Source of the DNA: Kitasatospora indigofera
GTDB lineage: Bacteria; Actinomycetota; Actinomycetes; Streptomycetales; Streptomycetaceae
DNA length: 64,000 nucleotides
Assembly: GCF_014655955.1 (NCBI RefSeq)
Contig: NZ_BNBO01000034.1
Span: 1-64,000, forward strand
Reading direction: 5' to 3'
Position 1 is the stretch's first letter; each line of letters begins with the position of its first letter. A model generated the notes under the pieces. It had not been told where the DNA came from and made no database searches. It was given only the letters and a program-made list of their open reading frames with translations. Below are positions 44,955 through 53,600 of the stretch, in pieces. The position numbers and the translations under genes are program-made.

Positions 44955-45776
44955 CTACCGGGCTGCTCCCCGGTGCACGGAGAGGAGTTCGACGGGCGCG
45001 CCGCCGGGGGTCTCGATCAGCGCCATCCGCAGCGGGCGCCCGCCGACCGAGGTGACGACGGCCTCGGCGCGCAGCGTCGCCCCGGCGGCCACCGCCCTGG
45101 CGCAGTCGGCCTCGATCGAGGTGCTCGCGACGCCGATGGAGGGGAATCCCAGGTCGTTCATGGCGTGCGCGGGCCGGGTCCCGTCGCCGGGGACGAGCAG
45201 CAGCCGGCACGCTGCCGGGAACAGCGGCGAGGAGAGGGTGCCCCAGGCCGCGTCCGGCCGGACCGAGTCCCAGCGGGCCTTGGCGAACGCCGACCAGAAG
45301 TCCGCCTCGGCCGGCACGTCCGGCACCCGGCAGAGCAGTCCGGCCAGTCCGCCGGCCGCCGTGTCCGAAGCGGCGTCCGGCCCGGACCCGGATCCGGACT
45401 CGAACCACGCCGCCCCGGCGGGGCCGGCCACCGCCCGGCAGACCGGGTCGGTCAGGGACCCCTCCGACCGCAGGGCCTCCCGCAGGGCCTCCCGTCCGGC
45501 CACCGGCGGTCCGGCCGGCGGCGGGCAGCGGAAGATCGCCTCGTACGCGCCGCGCCGCCCGCTCGTCCGGCCGTGGTCCACCACCTCCAGCCGGATGCCG
45601 GAGGGCGCGGCCAGCAGGGCGAGCGGGAGGACATGGTCCTCGTCCTCCACCGCCTCGAAGGCGGCCGGGAGTTCGACCCGGTCCACGAAGTCGAGTCCGA
45701 AGCCCAGGGCGGCGCCCAGGGCGATGCCGGACTCCAGCGGGGACTCCATGGTCAGGTGCGTGACACCGGCGATCAC
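44955..45776 (-). CDS. Two-module VOC superfamily protein
   Basis: 273 residues from a GTG at 45776 with GGGAGG upstream. The N-terminal half (VTHLTMESPLESGIALGAAL, with LPLALLAAPSGIRLEVVDHG) and the C-terminal half (FPSIGVASTSIEADCARAVAAGATL, MALIETPGGAPVELLSVHRG) each resemble a VOC module. The N-terminal half is weak and may lack metal ligands. VOC proteins range from dioxygenases to drug-binding resistance proteins; here either a tailoring or a self-protection role is possible. Confidence 0.65.
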   Translation of the reverse strand: MIAGVTHLTMESPLESGIALGAALGFGLDFVDRVELPAAFEAVEDEDHVLPLALLAAPSGIRLEVVDHGRTSGRRGAYEAIFRCPPPAGPPVAGREALREALRSEGSLTDPVCRAVAGPAGAAWFESGSGSGPDAASDTAAGGLAGLLCRVPDVPAEADFWSAFAKARWDSVRPDAAWGTLSSPLFPAACRLLLVPGDGTRPAHAMNDLGFPSIGVASTSIEADCARAVAAGATLRAEAVVTSVGGRPLRMALIETPGGAPVELLSVHRGAAR

Positions 45777-45897
45777 CGTCCGCCTCCCGGGTGACCGGCG
45801 CCGCCGGTGGGGCAGGGCGGAGCGGCGGCACGGCGGTGGCCCGCCGGGCGCGGCGGCTGCGGGGACTGCGCCTGCGGCGGCTGCTGCTGCTGGGCGG

Positions 45898-47406
45898 TCA
45901 TCGGCCCGCCCCGGCGCTCTCCCACGAACTGCCCAGCGTGCGGGGGACGTTGGGCAGCGCGTCCCAGAGCGCGGCGATGGCGGGCCGGACCAGCTTGTCC
46001 TGGCCGCCGCGCGGCAGCGGCGCCTCCGTCAGCACGACACGGCACGGCGCGCGCCGCGCGCCCAGCGACTCGCGGAGCCAGCCGAGGACGTCCTCCGGCG
46101 CGGTGGCCGCCCCCTCGACCAGCCGGACCAGGCATCCGATGTCCTCCGTGCTCTCGGCGAGCCGCAGCGGCACGGCCGCCACCTCCAGGACGTCCGGGTG
46201 GGCGGCCGCGGCCTCCTCCACCTCGGTCAGGTAGATCGCGTAACTCCCCTTCATGACGGCGTCCTTGCTGCGCCCGACCAGCCGGTAGACACCGTCCTCC
46301 TCGCGCCGCGCGATGTCCCCGGTGCGCAGCCATCCCCCGACGAGGGTCTCGGCCGTGGCGACCGGGTTGCGGTAGTAGCCCGCGAAGACCTGGGTCCCGG
46401 ACAGCTCGATCTCGCCCTCGCCCCGGCCCTCGACGATCCGCCCGGCCGAGTCCCGCAGCCGGGCGGCGACCCGCTCGGGCACCCCGATCCGGTTGGTCGC
46501 CATGCCGTCGTCGCCGAGGTCCCCGAAGAAGGCGGCCGACGAGGTCTCGGAGAGCCCGTAGGCGTTGAGCAGCGGCAGCCCGAAGCGGCGCTGGAACCGC
46601 TCCTGGGTCCGGGGCGAGAGCGGGGCGCTGCCGGTGAAGCAGAGCGGGCCGGGCACGGTGGTGTCCCGGTCCTGGGCGAACCGGTTGACCAGCTCCACCA
46701 GTTGGGGCACCAGGAAGGTCTGGTCGATGCGGTGCTCCGCCAGCCGGGACCAGTACCCCGGGGCCGTCGCGACGGTCAGCTCCGGGAGGACCACCACGCA
46801 GGCGCCGAGCACGGCGGCCCAGGTGTGGTGCAGGTTGATGACACCCGATCCCGACATCCGCATGGACCGGGCCAGCCGGGCCGGCGGCGCGCCGCGCAGT
46901 CGCAGCGAGGCCGAGACGTTCCCCAGCGTCCCGTCGTGGAGCCGCTCGTGGGTGAACACGATGGCCTTGGGGTCGCCCGTGCTGCCGGAGGTGTAGCCGA
47001 TGAAGACGGCGTCGGACGGGACGTCGGTGGAGCCCGCCCCGGCGGCCAGCGGTGTCACCGTCACGGCCGGTTCGAGGTCGACCCGGAAGACCGGCGTGCT
47101 GTGCGCCAGGATCGACGCGGTCAGCCCGCCGCCCCACTGGGGGTCGAGCAGCACCGGCGGGCTGTCGAGCTGCCACAGGGCGAGCAGGGTCGGGATCAGG
47201 TCCGGATGGTCGTTCAGCACCAGGGCCGACACGCAGTGGCGCCGTGCGCCGCCGTCGAGCAGGTCCGTACGGATCCGCTCAGCCCGCTCGCAGAGACCGG
47301 CCCAGGTCAGGACCGTCCCGGACGACCGCCCGTCGTGGTACTCCACGGCGTGGTCGTCCGGCCGGGCGGACGCGAGGTCCTCATGGCGCTTCAGCAGCTC
47401 CCTCAT
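45898..47406 (-). CDS. Acyl-AMP ligase (ANL superfamily, stand-alone)
   Basis: 502 residues. Nucleotide-binding loop YTSGSTGDPKAIVFTH near 165, AYGLSETSSAAFFGDLG near 285, LRTGDIARREEDG near 360 and the C-terminal GRSKDAVMKGSYAIYLTEVEE, with a final catalytic Lys in GGQDKLVRP. It lacks a carrier domain, so it probably activates a carboxylic acid and loads it on the free carrier protein encoded at 51415 or on CoA. The ATG overlaps the upstream GNAT stop by 4 bases. The substrate is not predictable by eye. Confidence 0.85.
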   Translation of the reverse strand: MRELLKRHEDLASARPDDHAVEYHDGRSSGTVLTWAGLCERAERIRTDLLDGGARRHCVSALVLNDHPDLIPTLLALWQLDSPPVLLDPQWGGGLTASILAHSTPVFRVDLEPAVTVTPLAAGAGSTDVPSDAVFIGYTSGSTGDPKAIVFTHERLHDGTLGNVSASLRLRGAPPARLARSMRMSGSGVINLHHTWAAVLGACVVVLPELTVATAPGYWSRLAEHRIDQTFLVPQLVELVNRFAQDRDTTVPGPLCFTGSAPLSPRTQERFQRRFGLPLLNAYGLSETSSAAFFGDLGDDGMATNRIGVPERVAARLRDSAGRIVEGRGEGEIELSGTQVFAGYYRNPVATAETLVGGWLRTGDIARREEDGVYRLVGRSKDAVMKGSYAIYLTEVEEAAAAHPDVLEVAAVPLRLAESTEDIGCLVRLVEGAATAPEDVLGWLRESLGARRAPCRVVLTEAPLPRGGQDKLVRPAIAALWDALPNVPRTLGSSWESAGAGR

Positions 47407-47840
47407 GCGTCCGTCACCCGCCACTGGAGGTGGTGGCTGTCGAAGACGAACCCGTTGCGGAGGTAGGCCCGGTGGGCCCGGTGCCGCTGGTGGCCGGTGT
47501 CGAGGTGCACCGCCTCGCAGCCCGCGTCGCGGGCCAGCTGCTGGACGTGCCGCAGCAGCGCCGTGCCGAGTCCGCCGCCGTGCTGGTCGCTCAGCGCCCC
47601 CAGGTCGTCGAGGTAGAGGATCCGGCCCCAGGCCATCGAGTGCAGGATGCGGAAGCCCGCGACCGCCTGCACCTCCCCCTCCCGCTCCAGGAGGACGATC
47701 CGGTAGCCCTCCGCGCGCTGGTTCCGCCAGCGGTCGACGAACAGCTCCTCGGAGGCGATGTTCAGCCGCAGCTCCCGGAAGACCGGCCAGCAGCTGCGCA
47801 CCTCGCCCTCGTCGAGGGCTTCGCGGATGTCCCAGCTCAT
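47403..47840 (-). CDS. GNAT family acetyltransferase
   Basis: 145 residues from the ATG at 47840 with GAAGGAGAAG ideally placed. DLGALSDQHGGGLGTALLRHVQQLAR is the acetyl-CoA loop, followed by EAVHLDTGHQRHRAHRAYLRNGFVF. The frame is open further to 47903 and there contains the repeated DERDI from a 15-bp tandem repeat, but that segment overlies the ribosome binding site and is probably untranslated. Coupled to the acyl-AMP ligase gene. Acceptor unknown. Confidence 0.8.
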   Translation of the reverse strand: MSWDIREALDEGEVRSCWPVFRELRLNIASEELFVDRWRNQRAEGYRIVLLEREGEVQAVAGFRILHSMAWGRILYLDDLGALSDQHGGGLGTALLRHVQQLARDAGCEAVHLDTGHQRHRAHRAYLRNGFVFDSHHLQWRVTDA

Positions 47841-47855
47841 GCACTTCTCCTTCTC

Positions 47856-47900
47856 GATGTCCCGCTCGTCGATGTCCCGCTCGTCCATGCCCTGCGCGTC
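47856..47900. repeat. 15-bp tandem repeat upstream of the GNAT start
   Basis: GATGTCCCGCTCGTC occurs at 47856-47870 and 47871-47885, with a diverged third copy at 47886-47900. It lies in the short space between the dehydrogenase and GNAT genes, just upstream of the ribosome binding site on the minus strand. Confidence 0.8.
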
Positions 47901-47953
47901 CACGCCCCGCCGGCGGCCCGCCCGTGCGTACGGGCATGCGTGCGTGCGGTGGA

Positions 47954-48805
47954 CTACCAGCCGTAGAGCCGGGCCACCGACCCGAAGTCCACCTCGTGCC
48001 CGTACTCCTGCCCGGCCTCGTCGATCCGGTCCCGGGCGGCCTCGCCGACCGGGACGGCCAGGCCGGTGCCGGCGGCGAGGTCGAGGGCGTGCCGGAGGTC
48101 CTTCAGCAGGTAGCCGAGCTTGAAGCCGGCCCGGAAGTCTCCGGCGAAGACCCGGTTCGGGTACAGGTTGGCCAGCTGCGCGTTGGCGCCGCCGCCACCG
48201 GTCGTGATCGCCCCGATCGCCGTGGCCGGGTCGATCCCGGCCTCGCGGACCATCGCCAGGGCCTCGCCGGACGCCACCGCGTTGACGGCCACCAGGTAGT
48301 TGTTGGCCAGTTTGACCACCAGGCCGGCGCCGACCGGGCCGCAGTGCCGGAGCTTCGCCTCGTCGCCGATGGCGGCGAGGACCGGCCGGGCCCGCTCCAG
48401 CGTCGCAGCGCTCCCGCCGGCCCAGAAGGCCAGCGTGCCGTCACGGACGGCGGCGATGCCGCCGCCGGCCGGGCAGTCCAGGTAGCCGACCCCCTGCGCC
48501 TCGGCCTCACCCGCGAGTTCGCGGGCGACCTCCGGCGAGTGCGTCGTCATCTCCACCAGGACCGCGCCGGGTTCGGCGACGCTCAGCACCTCCGCCACCA
48601 CGGCACGGACCTCGGCCGAGTCCGGCAGGATCGAGCAGATCACCTCGGCGCCGGCGGCGGCCGCCGCAGGGCCGTCCACCACGGACCAGTGCGGGGGCAG
48701 CAGGTCGGGTGTGCGGGAGGAGACGACCACCTCGTGCCCCGCCTTGAGGAGTCGCTCCACCATGGGTGCTCCCATGAGTCCGGCTCCGATGAAACCTACG
48801 CGCAT
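47954..48805 (-). CDS. NAD(P)-dependent beta-hydroxyacid dehydrogenase family oxidoreductase
   Basis: 283 residues. Rossmann motif VGFIGAGLMGAPMVERLLKAGHEV at the N-terminus, the substrate loop DCPAGGGIAAVRDGTL near 120 (DAPVSGG in most members) and the catalytic Lys in GLVVKLANNYLVAVNAVASGEAL near 170. The family includes 3-hydroxyisobutyrate dehydrogenases, tartronate semialdehyde reductases and, with other catalytic residues, imine reductases. With Lys present an alcohol/ketone step is more likely than imine reduction. GGGAGCG precedes the ATG. Confidence 0.85.
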   Translation of the reverse strand: MRVGFIGAGLMGAPMVERLLKAGHEVVVSSRTPDLLPPHWSVVDGPAAAAAGAEVICSILPDSAEVRAVVAEVLSVAEPGAVLVEMTTHSPEVARELAGEAEAQGVGYLDCPAGGGIAAVRDGTLAFWAGGSAATLERARPVLAAIGDEAKLRHCGPVGAGLVVKLANNYLVAVNAVASGEALAMVREAGIDPATAIGAITTGGGGANAQLANLYPNRVFAGDFRAGFKLGYLLKDLRHALDLAAGTGLAVPVGEAARDRIDEAGQEYGHEVDFGSVARLYGW

Positions 48806-48870
48806 CGCGAGGCGCTCCCGTTCGTGAGTCGCTGAGAACTGATCTGCGGAGAACTGACGTGCTGAGTGAC

Positions 48871-48947
48871 GAGTCGTCGAGTACCGAGTCGTCGAGTACC
48901 GGGCCGTCGGGTACCGGGTTGTCGAGTCGCCGGGTTGTCGAGTCGCC
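48871..48947. repeat. 15-16-bp tandem repeat array in the cluster operon
   Basis: Five units: two identical GAGTCGTCGAGTACC (48871-48900), one diverged GGGCCGTCGGGTACC (48901-48915), and two identical GGGTTGTCGAGTCGCC (48916-48947). It lies in the 150-base gap between the P450 stop and the dehydrogenase start inside the operon. No gene covers it. Confidence 0.85.
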
Positions 48948-48956
48948 GGCCGGGCC

Positions 48957-50237
48957 CTAGCGCCATGCGACGCGTACCGGCAGGTACTCGTAGCCGGCCT
49001 TCAGGATGTTGGCGCTGACCCTGGCCCCCGCCACGGACGAGACCTGCGCACCGGCGGTCGCCAACGCGCCGACGATGTACCGCAGTTCCGTGTGGGCCAG
49101 CATCCGTCCGAGGCAGCGGTGCGGGCCCGCGCCGAACGCCAGGTGTGCGGGCCGGCGCCCGGCGAGCGCCGTCCCCGGCTCCTCGAAGACCCGCTCGTCC
49201 CGGTTCGCCGAGCCGATCAGCACCATCAGCCGCGCGCCGGCGGGTACCTGCACGTCGCCGACCGTCCGGGGCCCGACCGCCGTCCGCAGGGTGGCCCGGA
49301 CCGGGGAGGCCAGCCGCAGGCCCTCCTCGATCAGGGCGCCGGACAGGTCCGGGCCGGACGGGAAGCCCGGCGGGCGCGGCCGGTCGATCACGAAGGCGGC
49401 CATCAGGTGGCAGACCGCCGACACGATGGTCTCGTAGCCGGCCTGGAACAGCTGGAGGACGGCGAGGATGACCTCCTCGCGGGCGGCGGGGGTGTCCGCC
49501 TCCCGCCAGGAGCCGGCCAGACCGCTCCCGGCCGTGCCCGACGGGCCGCCCGGAGCCGCGCGGGCGGCGGCGTTCAGGAACGCCGTCACCGCGCGGAAGG
49601 AGGCGAGGTTGCTGCGCATCACCCGCGGTCCGGCGGCCACCGAGGACAGCTCGTCCCCCGGGTCCAGCGCGCGGGCCGTCAGGTCGGCCCACCCGGCGAG
49701 CACCCGCACGACGTTGTCGGGCAGCTCCATGAGGGCGCCGATCGACTGCGCGGCCACCGGCTTGGCCAGGTCCCCGACGATGTCGACGTGCTCGCCGCGG
49801 GCGGCGAGTGCGGCGATCACGCCGTGCGCGTGGGCCCCGATCGCCGGCTCGACGACGTCGAGCCGCGGCTTGCTCAGCAGCCTGGCGACCGTCCGGCGCA
49901 GCCGGGCGTGCACCTCGCCGTCGCTGGAGGAGACGACCCCGCCCGCGTCCCCGGCGAACTTCAGGTTCAGCTGCCGCCGGACGGGCCCCCGGTCGTCGAG
50001 GAGCGTCGCGTCCTTGCCGAAGGCCAGCGCGGCGGAGAACCCCTCGGGGTCGCCGAGCACCCGCTGCGCGTCCGCGTACCGGCTGACCACCCAGATGCCC
50101 AGCGGCTCCAGCTCGGCGACCGGACGGTGCCGGCGCAGCGCCCGGTAGGCCGGGTACGGGTCCTTCAGGACGTCCGGGCGCATCGGGTCGAAGATCTCGA
50201 TGGCCGGCACCGGTCGCGGCCTCATCGCGGCGGTCAC
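48957..50237 (-). CDS. Cytochrome P450
   Basis: 426 residues from a GTG at 50237 that overlaps the GcvT-like stop (GTGA). The haem-binding FGAGPHRCLGRM is near residue 365, ExxR is EGLRLASPVR near 305, and the I-helix has LFQAGYETIVSAV near 255 (AGxET in place of AGxDT). A class I bacterial P450 needs ferredoxin, and the one encoded at 55313 in the same operon is the likely donor. It probably hydroxylates or desaturates a cluster intermediate. Confidence 0.92.
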   Translation of the reverse strand: MTAAMRPRPVPAIEIFDPMRPDVLKDPYPAYRALRRHRPVAELEPLGIWVVSRYADAQRVLGDPEGFSAALAFGKDATLLDDRGPVRRQLNLKFAGDAGGVVSSSDGEVHARLRRTVARLLSKPRLDVVEPAIGAHAHGVIAALAARGEHVDIVGDLAKPVAAQSIGALMELPDNVVRVLAGWADLTARALDPGDELSSVAAGPRVMRSNLASFRAVTAFLNAAARAAPGGPSGTAGSGLAGSWREADTPAAREEVILAVLQLFQAGYETIVSAVCHLMAAFVIDRPRPPGFPSGPDLSGALIEEGLRLASPVRATLRTAVGPRTVGDVQVPAGARLMVLIGSANRDERVFEEPGTALAGRRPAHLAFGAGPHRCLGRMLAHTELRYIVGALATAGAQVSSVAGARVSANILKAGYEYLPVRVAWR

Positions 50238-51328
50238 CGGTGCACCGCCGCCGGCGGGGCCGGCGGGAACGGCGTGGCGGCCACCGCGCCGCCCGCCTCC
50301 CCGGCCGGGGTGCGGACGGTCAGGGCGCTCCCGGCGGCGACGTCGGGCCGCAGGAACGCGAGTGCCAGCCCGCGGCGCAGCCCGAGCGAGAAGGTCCCGC
50401 TGGTGACGCGGCCCACCGGCTCGCCCTCCTGGAGCACCTCGGCCCCCGCCGGGGGGATCCGGCGGCCGTCCATGACGACCGTCCGCAGGATCCGCCGGAT
50501 GCCGCGCCGGCGCCGCAGGAGGAGGGCCGCCCGGCCGGTGAACCCGGTGTCGAAGGCCACGATCCGCTCCAGGCCCGCTTCGAGCGGGGTGACCCCGGGC
50601 CCGAACTCGAAGCCGTGCCGGAGGATGCCGGCCTCCAGGCGGTGGGTCTCGCGCATCGCGAGGCCGGCCGGCGCGACCCCGCGGGCGAGCAGGGCCCGGT
50701 AGACCTCCCGGGCGGCCGGCGCGGGGAGTTGGAGCTCGTAGCCGAGCCGGCCCCCGAACCGGGTGGCGGCCACCAGCGCCTCGTGGCCGCGCAGCCGCAA
50801 CCGCGCCACCCCGGACCCGGCCACCGAGTCCGCCGCCGGGGCGAGTCCGGCCATCCGTTCGGCGGCCTGCGGGCCTTGCAGGGCGAGCAGCGCCCGCCCC
50901 GCGGAGACGTCCTCGATCCGGCAGTCCGGGTACGGCCCGGCCGCCCGCGCGGACCGCAGCGCCGCCAGCACGGCCTCCGGGCGGTTCGCCGTCAGGAGGA
51001 AGTGGTCGCTCTCCACCCACCAGAGCACCAGGTCGTCCAGCACGCTCCCGTCCGCCCCGGAGAGCAGCAGGGTGTACTGGCTGCGCCCCGGCCCGCAGCG
51101 GGCGAGGTCGTTGGTGAGGGTGTGCTGCAGGAGGTCGCGGGCGCCGGGGCCGGCGACCAGGACCGAGCCCAGGTCGGAGGCGTCCCACAGCACCGACGCG
51201 TTGCGGTGGGCCCGGTACTCCTTGAACGGGCCGGCGAACTCCAACGGCATGCTCCAGCCCCCGGATTCGGTCATCCGGGCGCCGAGGCGGATGTGCTCCT
51301 CGTGCAGTGGCGAGCGGTGCGGGTTCAT
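50234..51328 (-). CDS. Aminomethyltransferase-like protein (GcvT/folate-binding family)
   Basis: 364 residues. Opens SPLHEEHIRLGARMTESGGWSMPLEF and RNASVLWDASDLGSVLVAGPGA, as in glycine cleavage T protein, then LALQGPQAAERM, the C-terminal LRRGLALAFLRPDVAAGSAL. No other glycine cleavage genes (gcvP, gcvH) are near, and it is translationally coupled to the P450 gene, so it is a cluster-dedicated, tetrahydrofolate-dependent enzyme. Relatives include demethylases and methyl- or hydroxymethyl-transfer enzymes. A one-carbon transfer to or from the product is inferred. Confidence 0.85.
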   Translation of the reverse strand: MNPHRSPLHEEHIRLGARMTESGGWSMPLEFAGPFKEYRAHRNASVLWDASDLGSVLVAGPGARDLLQHTLTNDLARCGPGRSQYTLLLSGADGSVLDDLVLWWVESDHFLLTANRPEAVLAALRSARAAGPYPDCRIEDVSAGRALLALQGPQAAERMAGLAPAADSVAGSGVARLRLRGHEALVAATRFGGRLGYELQLPAPAAREVYRALLARGVAPAGLAMRETHRLEAGILRHGFEFGPGVTPLEAGLERIVAFDTGFTGRAALLLRRRRGIRRILRTVVMDGRRIPPAGAEVLQEGEPVGRVTSGTFSLGLRRGLALAFLRPDVAAGSALTVRTPAGEAGGAVAATPFPPAPPAAVHR

Positions 51329-51414
51329 CTGTGGGGCCCCGTATCGGACGTCGGTCTCCCGGCTCGGGAGGGCGGGCGGCTGGGACGTGTCCGGCGGGAT
51401 CCGCCGGAGACCTC

Positions 51415-51666
51415 CTAGGCCTGCGTGTGGCCCTGCACGAACTGGTGGGCGCCGTGCAGCGTCGCGATGGAGTCGATGTCGAGGGCCTCGACCTCGATCT
51501 CCTCGCCCATCTGCTGCTCCAGGAAGTCGAGGAAGGCGAGGGTGCCCAGGGAGTCGAGCACCCCGGTGTCGAAGAGGTTCGTCCCCGCCTCGACGCCGGA
51601 GGTGTCCGCGCCGATCTCCTGGAGGAAGCGGAGCGCGTCGCTGACGAACTCGGTTTCGGTTGACAT
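51415..51666 (-). CDS. Free-standing acyl/peptidyl carrier protein
   Basis: 83 residues, four-helix carrier fold with the phosphopantetheine site NLFDTGVLDSLGTLAFLDFLE (Ser at about 38, DSL). The DltC-like context of small acidic helices suggests a carrier for an amino acid or small acyl group. Loading candidates in the cluster are the acyl-AMP ligase at 45898 and the tRNA-synthetase-like protein at 63245. GAGAGGAC precedes the ATG at 51666. Confidence 0.9.
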   Translation of the reverse strand: MSTETEFVSDALRFLQEIGADTSGVEAGTNLFDTGVLDSLGTLAFLDFLEQQMGEEIEVEALDIDSIATLHGAHQFVQGHTQA

Positions 51667-51714
51667 CGTGTGTCCTCTCTCTGCCCGGCCGGGTGGGCCG
51701 GGCGTGGCCGCGCG

Positions 51715-52731
51715 TCAGGTCTGCCGGGGTCGGTGCAGGGCGCCGCGCAGGACGGCGTGCTGCTGGTGCAGGGCCCGTCGCGACACCGTCGCGGGGGCCA
51801 GGGTGTCGAAGCCGTGGAACGTCCCGGCGTACTGGTGCAGTTCGGTGGGGACGCCGGCGTCGGCGAGCCGGCGGGCGTAGGCCGCGCCCTCGTCCCTCAG
51901 CGGGTCGTACTCGGCCGTCATCACGTACGCGGCGGGCAGGCCGGACAGGTCGGCGGTCCTGGCCGGCACGGTGTGCGGCGGGGCGCCGTCGCGGGTGCCG
52001 GCGGGCCCCAGGTAGTGCCGCCACATGTGCGCGCAGTTCGGGGAGTCCCAGGCCGGTGTGTCGGTGAACGCCCGCGCGGAGCCGGTCTGCATCGTGTCGT
52101 CCACGACGGGGTAGAGCAGCATCTGCAGTACGGGCAGCGGCAGTTCGCCCTCGTCGCGGGCGGTCAGGCAGACCCCGGCGGCCAGCGCGCCGCCCGCGCT
52201 GGTGCCGGCCACCGCGATGCGGCCGGTGTCCACGGACAGCGCCCGGCCGCCGGCCCCGCAGAGCCACCGGTGGGCGAGTACCGAGTCCTCCAGCGCCGCG
52301 GGGGCGGGGTGCTCGGGTGCGAGCCGGTAGTCGACGGAGACGACGACCGCCCCCGTCCCGCGGCACATCTGCAGGCACCGGGGGTGCTCGAAGTCGAGGT
52401 CCCCGGAGATGAACGCGCCGCCGTGCATATACAGCACCGCCGGGTACGGTGCGGCGGCCACCAGCGGCCGGTAGACCCGCACCGGCACCGCGCGACCCGC
52501 GCCGTCGGAGGCGACGGTGTCCTCGACCAGGACGCCCGGGTCGTCGGCGGCCCACTGCCCGGTCATCCGGGCCACCCGTAGCCGGCGGGCCGCCTCCCTG
52601 CGCACGGCGTGCGGATCGGCGTGGTCGACGAGCCGGTAGAGCCGGGCGGCCCGTTCGAGCTCCGGGTCGAGCTGCCGGCCGGGCTCCCGGCCGGGCTGGT
52701 CCACGGGTGCGGGCCCGGGGTCGTCACGCAT
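51715..52731 (-). CDS. Alpha/beta hydrolase (HSL family)
   Basis: 338 residues. Oxyanion motif YMHGGAFISGDL near 112, nucleophile GTSAGGALAAG near 188 (Ser), acid DPLRDEGAAYA near 285 and His in FHGFDTL near 315. The start ATG at 52731 overlaps the cupin gene end by 8 bases. In the cluster it may hydrolyse an ester protecting group, act as a type II-like editing enzyme, or close a lactone. The paralogous fold at 760-1731 is only distantly similar. Confidence 0.85.
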   Translation of the reverse strand: MRDDPGPAPVDQPGREPGRQLDPELERAARLYRLVDHADPHAVRREAARRLRVARMTGQWAADDPGVLVEDTVASDGAGRAVPVRVYRPLVAAAPYPAVLYMHGGAFISGDLDFEHPRCLQMCRGTGAVVVSVDYRLAPEHPAPAALEDSVLAHRWLCGAGGRALSVDTGRIAVAGTSAGGALAAGVCLTARDEGELPLPVLQMLLYPVVDDTMQTGSARAFTDTPAWDSPNCAHMWRHYLGPAGTRDGAPPHTVPARTADLSGLPAAYVMTAEYDPLRDEGAAYARRLADAGVPTELHQYAGTFHGFDTLAPATVSRRALHQQHAVLRGALHRPRQT

Positions 52732-53512
52732 GGTTCCCACCCTTCTCGACTCGTGCGGGGCGCCGGCCGGCGTCCGCGCCGGGCTCGGCCGGCGGGGCTC
52801 CGGCCGCGGCCGGCTCCGGAAAGCGCAGGACGAGGAGCCGGGTGCCGGCGCTCGTGGCCCGCCCCGTCCAGCCGGCGCCGCCCGGCGGCTGCCAGCCGAC
52901 CGACTCGGCGGGGTGGCCGGCGCCCCCGTACTCCAGCTCGCCCGCGAGGACGAACAGGAACTGCCCGGCCGGTCCGGCCCCGGGGACCTCGACGGGCGCA
53001 CCGGCGCCGGCGGTGACGCAGCTGATCTCCAGGCCGTCGCGCTCGTCCGCCAGCAGGGTCGTGCGAGCGGCCCGCCCCGCTCCGGGATCCGCCGGGGCGG
53101 GCGCGATCTCCCGGTGCAGGCTCCGCCCGGGGCGGTCCGGGAGCCTGGCCCGGGACTCCGGCATGAACTCCGTGGCCTGTGTCGCCTCGGCCCGCAGGGT
53201 GAAGTAGCGCAGCGGGGGGTCGCCGCCGGTGAGCGGGCCGTAGACGGTACGGGCGTCGGCGTAGTGGGCGACCGGGTGGTCGATCGGCCGGCGGCCGAAC
53301 AACGCGCCCGGGGCGCCGAGCAGGATCTGGAACTGGTCGACGGGGTGGAAGTGCGGACGCAGGACCTGGTTCCGCTGTTCGACCAGGTAGGCCTGCGGTC
53401 CGCCGTCCGGCGCCGCGCCGCCGAAGTAGTCGACGACCCGGCCGATCCGTCCTTCGAAGACCACCCTGCGCGACACCGCCCGCTCGCGGGTGACCCAACG
53501 GGGTTGCTCCAT
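52724..53512 (-). CDS. Bicupin-like protein of unknown function
   Basis: 262 residues. The N-terminal half contains LRPHFHPVDQFQILLGAPGALFG, a cupin motif with two His; the C-terminal half has the VEVPGAGPAGQFLFVLAGELEYGG strands of a second cupin with fewer ligands. Cupins in biosynthetic clusters act as dioxygenases, epimerases or dehydratases. GGAAGGAG precedes the ATG. Family members without known function are common, so only the fold is supported. Confidence 0.7.
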   Translation of the reverse strand: MEQPRWVTRERAVSRRVVFEGRIGRVVDYFGGAAPDGGPQAYLVEQRNQVLRPHFHPVDQFQILLGAPGALFGRRPIDHPVAHYADARTVYGPLTGGDPPLRYFTLRAEATQATEFMPESRARLPDRPGRSLHREIAPAPADPGAGRAARTTLLADERDGLEISCVTAGAGAPVEVPGAGPAGQFLFVLAGELEYGGAGHPAESVGWQPPGGAGWTGRATSAGTRLLVLRFPEPAAAGAPPAEPGADAGRRPARVEKGGNHA

Positions 53513-53600
53513 GGCCGTGTTCTCCTTCCGGTCCTCGGGGGTTCGGTCCTCGGGCTCCCGCCCTCGGGCCTGCGGTGGTCCCGCCGGTCCCGTCCGGGGC

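Noticed and set aside
47841..47903. N-terminal DERDIDERDIEKEK extension of the GNAT protein
   Set aside because: It is encoded by a tandem repeat and overlaps an ideal ribosome binding site for the ATG at 47840.
52724..53512. Hydrazine-type N-N bond synthase (cupin fused to a MetRS-like domain)
   Set aside because: The protein is only a bicupin of 262 residues with no synthetase domain, so that chemistry is not supported.
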